64,000 nucleotides of DNA from DATBLE01 sp963837265 (GTDB lineage Bacteria > Actinomycetota > Thermoleophilia > Gaiellales > Gaiellaceae), in the NCBI GenBank assembly GCA_963837265.1, contig CAWIMQ010000001.1, forward strand, positions 868,001-932,000, in the 5' to 3' direction. The translations under genes and the position numbers were made by a program. Positions 44,200-51,701 of this stretch are shown one piece after another. Every line of letters starts with the position of its first letter. Position 1 is the first letter of the stretch. Below the pieces are notes generated by a model. The model was given only the letters and a program-made list of their open reading frames with translations, ran no database searches and was not told the origin of the DNA.

Positions 44200-45249
44200 A
44201 TGACCATCCCGTTCCGGGTCGGCGTCATGCAGCTCACGATGGAACCGCTCGAGGAGATCCTCGACCACGCCCGCGCGCTCGACCGGGCCGGCTTCGACAC
44301 CATCTGGCTGGCGGAGGCCTATCCGTGGTGGCGCAAGCACTCGATGGAGGCGCGCTCCTCCACTGCGCTCTCGGCCGTGGTCGCCCGCGAGACCGGCCGC
44401 CTTGCCGTCGGCTGGGGGATCATCTCGCCCTACACGCGGCACCCGGTCCAGATCGCGATGGAGGCACGCGTGACCCAGGAGGCAGCCGGCCCAGGGCGCT
44501 TCTACCTGGGCCTGGGCGTCTCGAAGATCTTCATGAGACACGCCGGGATCGGCGAGGGGGCCAGGCCGGTCGCCGCGATGAAGGAGGCCGCAGGCATCAT
44601 CCGCGCGGTTCTCCGCGGGGAGGCGCTCGACGTCGAGGGCAAGGTGTTCGAGGCGCACGTCCCGCCGCTGGAAGACGACGCGGACGCACCGCGCTGGAGC
44701 GTTCCCATCTACTTCGCCGGCACCGGGCCGATGATGCTGAGGGCCGCCGCACGGGAGGGCGACGGCCTGCTGACCGCATCGATCACGACGCCGGCGTTCG
44801 TCCGGCACGTCCGTCGCTGCGTGGCCGAGGCCGGTCGGGACCCGGGCTCGATCGATCTCGGCTGCACGATCGTCGCCTCGATCGACGAGGACCGTGAGCG
44901 TGGGCGGGACGGCGCCCGCGAGATCGCCGGAATGTACCTGGCGAACAAGGTCCAGAACATCCAGGCGGCGGCGGACACGCTCCTGGAGTGCGCGGGCCTC
45001 AGCCAGGAGGAGATCCGGCCGATCGCCGAGGCGATGGAACGCGGCGGCCGGCTCGCCGCAAAGGCCGCGGTGACCGACGAGATCCTGGACAAGTGCCGTC
45101 CGGTCGCAGGCACGCCCGAGGACTGCATCGCCGCGATCCGCGAGTACCGTGAGGCCGGCTGCACGCATGTCATGCTCGAGCTCTGGGGAGACGACCGGAA
45201 GAGGCAGATCGAACTGTTCGGGAGCGAGGTGCTCCCGGCCTGCCGGTGA
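44200..45249 (+). CDS. LLM-class oxidoreductase 2
   Basis: A 349-residue luciferase-fold enzyme of the methylene-tetrahydromethanopterin-reductase-like (F420 or FMN) group. GFDTIWLAEAYPWWRKHSME, GWGIISPYTRHPVQIAMEA and PIYFAGTGPMMLRAAAREGDG form the cofactor/substrate pocket. It is a close paralogue of the enzyme at 46444 (for instance both have AEAYPWWR or GEAYPWWR followed by MEARSSTA), but not of the LLM proteins at 28443 and 55690. It opens the plus arm and its stop overlaps the acyl-CoA dehydrogenase start by four bases. Probable role: oxidation of the imported compound. Confidence 0.85.
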   Translation: MTIPFRVGVMQLTMEPLEEILDHARALDRAGFDTIWLAEAYPWWRKHSMEARSSTALSAVVARETGRLAVGWGIISPYTRHPVQIAMEARVTQEAAGPGRFYLGLGVSKIFMRHAGIGEGARPVAAMKEAAGIIRAVLRGEALDVEGKVFEAHVPPLEDDADAPRWSVPIYFAGTGPMMLRAAAREGDGLLTASITTPAFVRHVRRCVAEAGRDPGSIDLGCTIVASIDEDRERGRDGAREIAGMYLANKVQNIQAAADTLLECAGLSQEEIRPIAEAMERGGRLAAKAAVTDEILDKCRPVAGTPEDCIAAIREYREAGCTHVMLELWGDDRKRQIELFGSEVLPACR

Positions 45250-46400
45250 ACGAGCGCGAGGAGATCGTCGCGGCGATCCGCGACTTCGTCGACCGGGACG
45301 TGATCCCGGTCGCCTCCGAGCTGGAGCGGGCCGACGAGTTTCCGACCGAGCTGGTCGCGACGATGCGCGGGCTCGGCCTGTTCGGCTCGGTGATCCCGGA
45401 GGAGTACGGCGGGCTCGGGCTCGACCTGACCACGTACGCCTTGATCAACATCGAGCTGTCTCGCGGCTGGATGTCGCTGTCCGGGGTCCTGAACACGCAC
45501 TTCGTGCCGGCCTGGATGCTCGTCCGCTACGGCACCGAGGAGCAGAAGCGGCGCCTGCTGCCGCAGCTCGCCGCCGGCGACGTGCGAGGCTCGTTCGCGC
45601 TGACCGAGCCGCATGCGGGGTCCGACCTGCAGGCGATCCGCACGCGCGCGGTCCGGAGCGCCGACGGATACGAGCTCACGGGCCAGAAGATGTGGATCAC
45701 GAACGCCCTGCGCGCCGGCCTCGTCCTCGTCCTGGCGCGAACCGACCCGGAGGCCGACCCCCCGCACCGCGGCATGTCGGCGCTGATCGTCGAGAAGGAG
45801 CCCGGGCAGGCGCAGCTTCCCGGGTTGACGATCGCACCGCTCGGCAAGCTGGGCTACAGGGGGATCGAGACGGTCGAGCTAGCCTTCGACGGCTTCCGCG
45901 TGCCTCTGGACGCAGTGCTCGGGGGCGAGGAGGGGCTCGGCTTCAAGCAGTTCATGGCGGCGCTGGAGCTCGGCCGGGTGAACATCGCCGCGCGGGGCGT
46001 CGGCATCGCCACTGCCGCCTTCGACGCCGCGATCCGCTACGCGCAGGAGCGGACCACGTTCGGCAAGGCGATCGCGGAGCACCAGGCGATCCAGCTCAGG
46101 CTCGCACAGATGGCGACGAAGATCGAGGCGGCTCGCCTGCTGACTCTGAGCGCCGCCCGGGCGATGGACGCGGGCGAGCGGGCAGACCTGGAGGCGGCGA
46201 TGGCGAAGTACTTCTCGAGCGAGACCGCGGCGGAGGTGGCGCTGGACGCGATGCGGATCCACGGCGGCTACGGGTACTCGACCGAGTTCCCGGTCGAGCG
46301 CATCTACCGGGACGCACCGCTCCTGATCCTCGGCGAGGGGACGAACGAGATCCAGCAGCTCGTGATCGCCCGGCGGCTGCTCGAGCGATCGAAGATCTGA
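45246..46400 (+). CDS. acyl-CoA dehydrogenase
   Basis: A 384-residue FAD-dependent acyl-CoA dehydrogenase. FGSVIPEEYGGLGLD and FALTEPHAGSDLQAIRT (flavin/substrate loop) lie in the N-terminal half; RTTFGKAIAEHQAIQLRLAQM, GGYGYSTEFPVERIYRD and the catalytic-Glu segment LGEGTNEIQQL are in the C-terminal helical domain. It should make a 2,3-double bond in an acyl-CoA and pass electrons to ETF. GTG at 45246 overlaps the preceding TGA. The set LLM + acyl-CoA dehydrogenase + HyuB-like + RidA suggests breakdown of a compound that becomes a CoA ester, but no acyl-CoA ligase is in the cluster. Confidence 0.92.
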   Translation: MNEREEIVAAIRDFVDRDVIPVASELERADEFPTELVATMRGLGLFGSVIPEEYGGLGLDLTTYALINIELSRGWMSLSGVLNTHFVPAWMLVRYGTEEQKRRLLPQLAAGDVRGSFALTEPHAGSDLQAIRTRAVRSADGYELTGQKMWITNALRAGLVLVLARTDPEADPPHRGMSALIVEKEPGQAQLPGLTIAPLGKLGYRGIETVELAFDGFRVPLDAVLGGEEGLGFKQFMAALELGRVNIAARGVGIATAAFDAAIRYAQERTTFGKAIAEHQAIQLRLAQMATKIEAARLLTLSAARAMDAGERADLEAAMAKYFSSETAAEVALDAMRIHGGYGYSTEFPVERIYRDAPLLILGEGTNEIQQLVIARRLLERSKI

Positions 46401-46437
46401 TCAAATATTTGAAACTCGCCTGCCGGCGTCGTAGGCT
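46401..46437 (+). promoter_or_regulatory. promoter with overlapping palindrome before LLM 3
   Basis: TCAAATATTTGA (46401-46412) is a perfect 12-base palindrome. Its right half overlaps the -35 hexamer TTGAAA (46409-46414); after 17 bases comes TAGGCT (46432-46437), six bases before GTG 46444. A regulator on the palindrome would block the promoter. Confidence 0.6.
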
Positions 46438-46443
46438 GCGCCG

Positions 46444-47514
46444 GTGATGCCTCCGTCCTTCCGGATCAGCGTCGTCCAGCTGACGATGGAGCCGGTCGCG
46501 AAGCTGCTCGACCTCGCGCGTGTCCTCGACCGGAACGGCTTCGACGCGCTCTGGCTGGGCGAGGCCTATCCCTGGTGGCGCAGGCAGGAGATGGAGGCGC
46601 GGTCGTCGACCGCGATCTCCGCGCTCGTCGCCCGCGAGACCGAGCGCCTCGCCGTGGGCTGGGGCATCGTCTCCCCGTACACCAGGCACCCGATCCAGAT
46701 CGCGATGGAGGCGCGCGTGCTCCAGGAAGTGGCGGGAGAGGGCCGCTTCCTCCTCGGCCTGGGCGCCTCGAAGATCTTCATGAAGGAGGCTGCCGCCGAC
46801 GGCCGGCCCGAGCGCCCGCTGACGGCGGTGCGCGAGGCGCTCGAGATCGTCCGCGCCGTGCTCGCGGGCGGCCCCGTCTCATACGAGGGCGTCGAGTTCA
46901 GCGCCCAGGTACCGCCGATCGCGGACGGAGCCGAGGGGCCACGCGGGACGCCGCCGCTCTACGTGGGCGGAACGGGCCCGCGGATGCTCCGGCTCGCGGG
47001 CGCGGCAGCCGACGGACTGATCACGGCGAGCATCACCACGCCCGAGTTCGTGCGGCACGCGTGTGCCGCAGCCGCGGAGGGCGCGCGGGAGGCCGGTCGC
47101 GACCCGGGCTCGCTGGACGTCAGCTCGGTGATCGTCGCCTCGATCGACGAGGACTCGGAGCGCGGCAAGGAGGGGGCGCGCGAGATCGCGGGGATGTACC
47201 TCGCGAACAAGGTCCAGAACATCCAGGGCGCAGCCGACGTCCTGCTCGAGAAGGCCGGGCTCTCGTTCGAGGAGATCCGGCCGATCGCCGACGCGCTCGC
47301 ACGCGGCGGCCGGAAGGCATGTGGCGAGGCGGTGACGGACGAGATCCTCCGCAAGGTCAAGCCGATCGCGGGCAGTCCGGCCGAGTGCATCGAGGCGATC
47401 GAGGAGTACCGGGACGCGGGCTGCACGCACGTCCAGCTCGAGCTCTGGGGCGAAGACCGCCTGCGCCAGGCGGAGCTCTTCGGCAGACGGGTTCTTCCCC
47501 ACTTCCGCCGATGA
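46444..47514 (+). CDS. LLM-class oxidoreductase 3
   Basis: A 356-residue paralogue of the enzyme at 44200: LTMEPVAKLLDLARVLDRNG, GWGIVSPYTRHPIQIAMEA, PPLYVGGTGPRMLRLAGAAADG and GMYLANKVQNIQGAADVLLE align closely with it. The pair may form a heterodimer, as LuxA/LuxB do, or act on successive intermediates. GTG at 46444 fits the 6-base spacing from TAGGCT; ATG at 46447 is next door. It overlaps the HyuB-like gene (ATGA), so oxidation and the ATP-driven step are coupled in expression. Confidence 0.85.
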   Translation: MMPPSFRISVVQLTMEPVAKLLDLARVLDRNGFDALWLGEAYPWWRRQEMEARSSTAISALVARETERLAVGWGIVSPYTRHPIQIAMEARVLQEVAGEGRFLLGLGASKIFMKEAAADGRPERPLTAVREALEIVRAVLAGGPVSYEGVEFSAQVPPIADGAEGPRGTPPLYVGGTGPRMLRLAGAAADGLITASITTPEFVRHACAAAAEGAREAGRDPGSLDVSSVIVASIDEDSERGKEGAREIAGMYLANKVQNIQGAADVLLEKAGLSFEEIRPIADALARGGRKACGEAVTDEILRKVKPIAGSPAECIEAIEEYRDAGCTHVQLELWGEDRLRQAELFGRRVLPHFRR

Positions 47515-49784
47515 TCGCGGCGGTGGACGCGGCGACCGCGTACGTCCAGGGCCCGAGCCGCGCCGACTGGGACGACCTCGTTCGCGAGCCTGCCCTCGAC
47601 CCGGTCACCTTCGAGATCATCCGGCACAAGCTCCAGGCGATCAACGAGGAGCAGGGGATCGCGCTCAAGGCGGTCTCGGCGTCGCCGATCGTCACAGAGG
47701 CGAGCGACTTCAACAACGGCCTCTATCTCCCCGGTGGGAAGCTCGTGTCGATGGGCCCGCAGGTCGTCTTCCACTCGGCGTGCCTGCCGATCGTGATCGG
47801 CAACGTGCTCGAGGACTGCGGCGAGAGCCCGGGGATCGGCGAGGGGGACATGTTCGCCGTCAACGACCCGTACAAGGGCGCACCCCACCACCCCGACCTG
47901 GCGCTCGTCGCCCCGATCCACCATCGAGACGAGCTGATCGCCTGGGCCGGAGTGGTCGCCCATCAGGTCGACGTCGGCGGGATGACCGTCGGCAGCATCT
48001 CGGTCCGCGCGCGGGAGAAGCAGCAGGAGGGCCTGATGCTGCCGCCCGTGAAGCTCGTCGAGGGCGGCCGCGTGCGCGAAGACATCTGGCGGCTGATCCT
48101 CAACATGAGCCGGCAGCCCCAGATGGTCGGGCTCGACCTGAAGGGGTTCGTCGCCTCGAACGTGATTGCGAGGCGCCGTCTCCTCGAGCTCGTCGACGAG
48201 TACGGGCGGGAGACCGTCGAGGTGGCCATGCGCGAGCTGATCCGCTACTCCGAGCGCCTGTTCCGCGAACGGCTGCTCGAGCTCCCCGACGGCGAGTTCC
48301 GCTCCCGGGGCTTCCTCGATCACGACGGGCACGAGAACCGCATCTACCGGATCGACCTGGTGCTGGCGAAGCGCGGCGACACCCTCCGCTTCGACTTCTC
48401 GGGCTCGTCTCCCCAGGCGCCCGGATTCGTCAACTGTGTCGCGGCGACGCTCGTCGGCGGCGTCTTCGGCGGGCTCGCCCCGCTGCTCGTCCGCGACATC
48501 CCCTGGAACCACGGCGTCCTGAACGCGGTCGAGGTCGTCGCGCCGGCCGGCCTCGTCTGCAACGCCACACCGCCCGCTCCGACCGGGTCCGGGACGATCG
48601 CCGCGGGGTGGATGGTCGTGAACACCGTCGTCCATGCGGTCTCGAAGCTCGTCGCCCTGTCGGACGAGCATCGCCGTCATGCGCAGGCGGTCACGAACGG
48701 CACGTTCGACGCACTCCTGGTCGGCGACAGGAATCAGCACGGAGAGCCGTACGGGACGCAGGTGATGGACGCGCAGCTCGGGGGCGGCGGCGCAACCGCG
48801 GTTGCAGACGGCATCGATCAGTCGGGCGGGTTCGTGACCCCCCGTCCGAACATCCCCAACGTCGAGACGAGCGAGCTGCACGGACCGCTCCTCTACCTGT
48901 ACCGCACGTTCTTCCCCGACTCGGGCGGGGACGGTCTCCGCCGCGGGGGCCGGGCGGCGGGCGTCGCCCTCACCCCGTACGGCGTGGACGGTCTCCGCTG
49001 CGCCTTGACGACGCAGGGGGTCGAGTCCCCGGTCTCGCTCGGCCTCTTCGGCGGCTTTCCGGGCATCTGCAACCGCCACTCGGTGGTTCGCGGCTCCCGG
49101 GTCTTCGAGCTCGTCGCCGGGGGCGAGCTCCCGCTGCAGCTCGAGTCGGCGACGAACCCGGTCGATCTGGCGCGGCTCGGCGGCGAGCCGAGCGACCTAC
49201 CGGCCAAGACGGACGAGTTCCGACTCGTGCCCGGCGACGTGCTGCTGTACAGCTGGTCGGGCGGCGGCGGGCTCGGCGACCCGCTCGGCCGCGAGCCCAC
49301 CAGGGTCGAGGCCGATCTGGCCGCGGGAGTCGTCTCGACGCGCAAGGCACGGTCGGCCTACGGCGTCGCCGCGGGCGATCCCGAGACGACCGAACGCCTG
49401 CGTGCCCGTCTGCGTGCGGGGCGCCTCGCCGGGTGCGAGCGCCCGCAGCGGCGCGCCGTCGAGCCCGGCGCCGAGGTCACGGCCTGGGGGCCGCAGCTTC
49501 TCGTCGCCAGACGCGACGGCGGGCTCCAGATCCAGTGCCGCTGCGGACACGTCTTCGGAACCGCGGCGGACAACTGGAAGCTCGGCGCCGCCCGCCGGAT
49601 CGTCGCCGGCGGCGACCGGCCCGAGGGGATCCGGCTGCACGCCTCCCTCGAGCTCGCGGCGTACCTCTGCCCGGAGTGCGGAACGCTGCACGCGGTCGAC
49701 GTCGAGGAGGCGGGCGCCGGGCCGATCCAGGACGTCCGGCTCGACGCGACCGGCCCGGCGCACGGCCTCGGGGGAGAGCGGTGA
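47511..49784 (+). CDS. HyuB / acetone-carboxylase-alpha-like subunit with fused gamma-like domain, copy 2
   Basis: A 757-residue paralogue of the protein at 31539: LDPVTFEIIRHKLQAINEEQ, GDMFAVNDPYKGAPHHPD, AREKQQEGLMLPPVKLVEGG and GGGGLGDPLGREP mark the alpha-like part. The C-terminal segment again holds a gamma-like zinc domain (CRCGHVFGTAADNWK, then YLCPECGTLHAVDVEE). Its natural HyuA partner is likely the divergent gene at 37596-39710. A linker of about 60 residues rich in Arg joins the parts. ATG 47511 overlaps LLM 3; the stop overlaps RidA. Expected role: ATP-dependent carboxylation or hydrolysis of a small carbonyl or amide compound. Confidence 0.82.
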   Translation: MIAAVDAATAYVQGPSRADWDDLVREPALDPVTFEIIRHKLQAINEEQGIALKAVSASPIVTEASDFNNGLYLPGGKLVSMGPQVVFHSACLPIVIGNVLEDCGESPGIGEGDMFAVNDPYKGAPHHPDLALVAPIHHRDELIAWAGVVAHQVDVGGMTVGSISVRAREKQQEGLMLPPVKLVEGGRVREDIWRLILNMSRQPQMVGLDLKGFVASNVIARRRLLELVDEYGRETVEVAMRELIRYSERLFRERLLELPDGEFRSRGFLDHDGHENRIYRIDLVLAKRGDTLRFDFSGSSPQAPGFVNCVAATLVGGVFGGLAPLLVRDIPWNHGVLNAVEVVAPAGLVCNATPPAPTGSGTIAAGWMVVNTVVHAVSKLVALSDEHRRHAQAVTNGTFDALLVGDRNQHGEPYGTQVMDAQLGGGGATAVADGIDQSGGFVTPRPNIPNVETSELHGPLLYLYRTFFPDSGGDGLRRGGRAAGVALTPYGVDGLRCALTTQGVESPVSLGLFGGFPGICNRHSVVRGSRVFELVAGGELPLQLESATNPVDLARLGGEPSDLPAKTDEFRLVPGDVLLYSWSGGGGLGDPLGREPTRVEADLAAGVVSTRKARSAYGVAAGDPETTERLRARLRAGRLAGCERPQRRAVEPGAEVTAWGPQLLVARRDGGLQIQCRCGHVFGTAADNWKLGAARRIVAGGDRPEGIRLHASLELAAYLCPECGTLHAVDVEEAGAGPIQDVRLDATGPAHGLGGER

Positions 49785-50191
49785 CGGCGAAGCGGGGCCT
49801 GGGGCTGATCGACCATGCCGGCGAGCTGATGGTCTGGGGAAAGGGGGCGGCCGCCGGCGGCTTCGTCTTTCTCTCCGGCGCCGAGGCTCGGTCGTCGGAC
49901 ACGGACGAGCCGGTGGGGGGAGTGAAGGCGCAGACCGAGCTCGCGCTCGACCGGATCAGGGAGCGCCTGGGCGAGGCGGGAGCGACGCTCGACGACGTGG
50001 TCAAGTTCGTCTGGTACGTGACCGACCGAAGCCTGATCGAGGAGTTCTACGAGGCGCGGGACGGCTGGCTCGGGCGGAATGCTCCCGCCCTGCTGCGCGA
50101 GCGCGCGTACGCCTCGACGCTGCTCGTGGTCGGGCTCGCGAAGGAGGAGATGCTCGTTGAGATCGACTGCATCGCGTACACGGGCGGCTGA
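49781..50191 (+). CDS. RidA/YjgF family enamine/imine deaminase
   Basis: A 136-residue Rid-family protein, trimeric in known members, that hydrolyses reactive enamines and imines. FVFLSGAEARS, GGVKAQTELALDRIRERLGEAGATLDDVVKF and the end EMLVEIDCIAY match the family; the Arg that binds the substrate carboxylate in RidA proper (R-x-x-V-E-V-x end region) is not obvious here because the tail reads LVEIDCIAYTGG, so it is a divergent Rid subgroup. GTG 49781 overlaps the HyuB-like stop. Its presence implies an imine or enamine intermediate in the pathway. Last gene of the plus arm. Confidence 0.85.
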   Translation: MTAKRGLGLIDHAGELMVWGKGAAAGGFVFLSGAEARSSDTDEPVGGVKAQTELALDRIRERLGEAGATLDDVVKFVWYVTDRSLIEEFYEARDGWLGRNAPALLRERAYASTLLVVGLAKEEMLVEIDCIAYTGG

Positions 50192-50204
50192 CCGGTTGAG
50201 CAGG

Positions 50205-50261
50205 AGCGACCCGGCCGCCCCCCGGGGCCGGACCCGGGCCGCCGGCTCCGGAGCCCGCGGC
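50205..50261. terminator. structured region between convergent ridA-like and flavin reductase genes
   Basis: Nested inverted repeats fill the gap: the self-complementary GGCTCCGGAGCC (50244-50255) is flanked by GGCCGC and GCGGCC, and a second CCGGCC/GGGGCCGG fold lies just upstream. Probably a two-way terminator; no U-tract. Confidence 0.45.
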
Positions 50262-50759
50262 CTACGGCGCCCTCCGCCACGTTCCCCAGATGCGGCGGTA
50301 GTACACGAGCGGCAGCTCGCCGGCCTCGCCCGCGAGACCCATTCCGTCCTCGACCTGCCCGAGCACGACGGCGTGGTCGCTCGGCTCCAGCTCCTGGACG
50401 ACGAGGCACTCTGCCCAGGCCAGCGCGTCATCTGCGAGCACCGGCAGCCCGTTCGCCGACGGCCGCCAGGCGACGCTGTCGAACTTGTCGTCCTGCTTGG
50501 ACGCGAACAGCCTGGCCAGCTCGGTGCGCCCCTCGCGAAGGACGTTGACGACGAAGCGGCCGCCCGCCCTGAGCGCGGGGAGCGTGCGGCTGGTCAGGTC
50601 GACGCAGACGAGGAGCAGCGGTGGGTCCGCCGAGACGCCCGCGACCGCGGTCGTCGTCAGCCCGCGCGGGGCACCTTCCGGGTCGAGAGTCGTCACGACC
50701 GCCACCCCTGCCGGATAGGAGGCCATGATCTCGAGGAAGGTGGCGCGGTCGACGGGCAC
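50262..50759 (-). CDS. flavin reductase family protein
   Basis: A 165-residue FMN-binding split-barrel protein of the flavin reductase-like family that supplies reduced flavin to two-component monooxygenases. MASYPAGVAVVTTLD, GLTTTAVAGVSADPPLLLVCVD and GGRFVVNVLREGRTELARLFASK are the flavin-binding segments. GTG 50759 is used; an in-frame ATG at 50726 would drop 11 residues. Convergent with the plus arm of the cluster; it could feed FMNH2 to the LLM oxidoreductases if these use FMN rather than F420. Confidence 0.83.
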   Translation of the reverse strand: MPVDRATFLEIMASYPAGVAVVTTLDPEGAPRGLTTTAVAGVSADPPLLLVCVDLTSRTLPALRAGGRFVVNVLREGRTELARLFASKQDDKFDSVAWRPSANGLPVLADDALAWAECLVVQELEPSDHAVVLGQVEDGMGLAGEAGELPLVYYRRIWGTWRRAP

Positions 50760-50891
50760 TTCGGATCGGCGGGGCTCCCGGCCGGGACCGACCCGAGCGG
50801 CTCGCCCGCGCTGAGCGTACCCGAGGGTGCCCGGCGGTCCGCCTCGCCGGCGACGGCAGGCGGATGCCGCGCCCGGGCCGCGGCAAGGCCG

Positions 50892-50897
50892 TATGCT
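50892..50897 (+). promoter_or_regulatory. -10 element of the second liv operon
   Basis: TATGCT at 50892-50897, six bases before ATG 50904; leaderless arrangement. Confidence 0.4.
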
Positions 50898-50903
50898 CTG
50901 CCA

Positions 50904-51701
50904 ATGCCTGCCACGGCCAGTGCGGCGGCCGGTGAGACCCAGGCTCATCCCGTCGCGCTGCTCGAGACCCACGACGTGTCGAGGCGCTTCGGCGGCGTCC
51001 GGGCGCTGCGCGGCGTCTCGCTTCGCCTCGCCGAGGGAGGGGTCGTCGGGCTGATCGGACCGAACGGCTCGGGAAAGACGACGCTCCTCAACTGCATCTC
51101 GGGCGTGTTCCCACCGACGTCGGGGTCGATCACCCTCGACGGCCGGCCGCTCGGCCGGCGCAGCCACGAGATCGCCCGCCGCGGCGTCGTCCGGACGTTC
51201 CAGAACATCCGCCTCTTCGAGAAGCTCACATGCCTCCAGAACGTGGAGACCGCCGGGCTCGCGGCCGGTGGAGTCGCACGCAGGCACTCACGCGCTCACG
51301 CGCTCGAGATGCTGGAGGAGCTCGGCATCGGACACCTGGCCGAGCGGTACGCGGGTGAGCTCTCGTACGGCGACCAGCGGCGGCTCGAGATCGTCCGCGC
51401 TCTGGCCGCCGCCCCGCGCTTCCTCCTGCTGGACGAGCCGGCAGCGGGAATGAACGAAGCCGAGTCGGACGAGCTCCGCGTCTCGATCGAGCGGATCAGA
51501 CACGAGCGCGGCTGCGGCGTGCTGGTCGTCGAGCACGACCTCCGCCTGATCATGCAGCTGTGCGACTCCATCTACGTCCTCAACGAAGGAGAGGTGATCA
51601 GCAAGGGGAGACCGGAGGAGGTTCGGGCCGATCCGGCGGTCATCGCCGCCTACATCGGCGAGGAAGATCAAGCTGGTGCACCCGAAAGGAGTGATCGATG
51701 A
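50904..51701 (+). CDS. livG: branched-chain amino-acid-type ABC ATPase, LivG (second operon)
   Basis: A 265-residue LivG ATPase: Walker A GPNGSGKTT near 50-58, signature LSYGDQRRLEIVRAL (the normal LivG form), Walker B LLLDEPAAGMNE, switch VVEHDLRLIM. There are about 18 residues before the usual start of the fold, Ala-rich, so the true start might be a few codons later. ATG 50904 has TATGCT six bases upstream. Heads the second liv operon, whose gene order G-K-F-H-M differs from the first (K-H-M-G-F). The stop overlaps the binding-protein ATG. Confidence 0.9.
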   Translation: MPATASAAAGETQAHPVALLETHDVSRRFGGVRALRGVSLRLAEGGVVGLIGPNGSGKTTLLNCISGVFPPTSGSITLDGRPLGRRSHEIARRGVVRTFQNIRLFEKLTCLQNVETAGLAAGGVARRHSRAHALEMLEELGIGHLAERYAGELSYGDQRRLEIVRALAAAPRFLLLDEPAAGMNEAESDELRVSIERIRHERGCGVLVVEHDLRLIMQLCDSIYVLNEGEVISKGRPEEVRADPAVIAAYIGEEDQAGAPERSDR

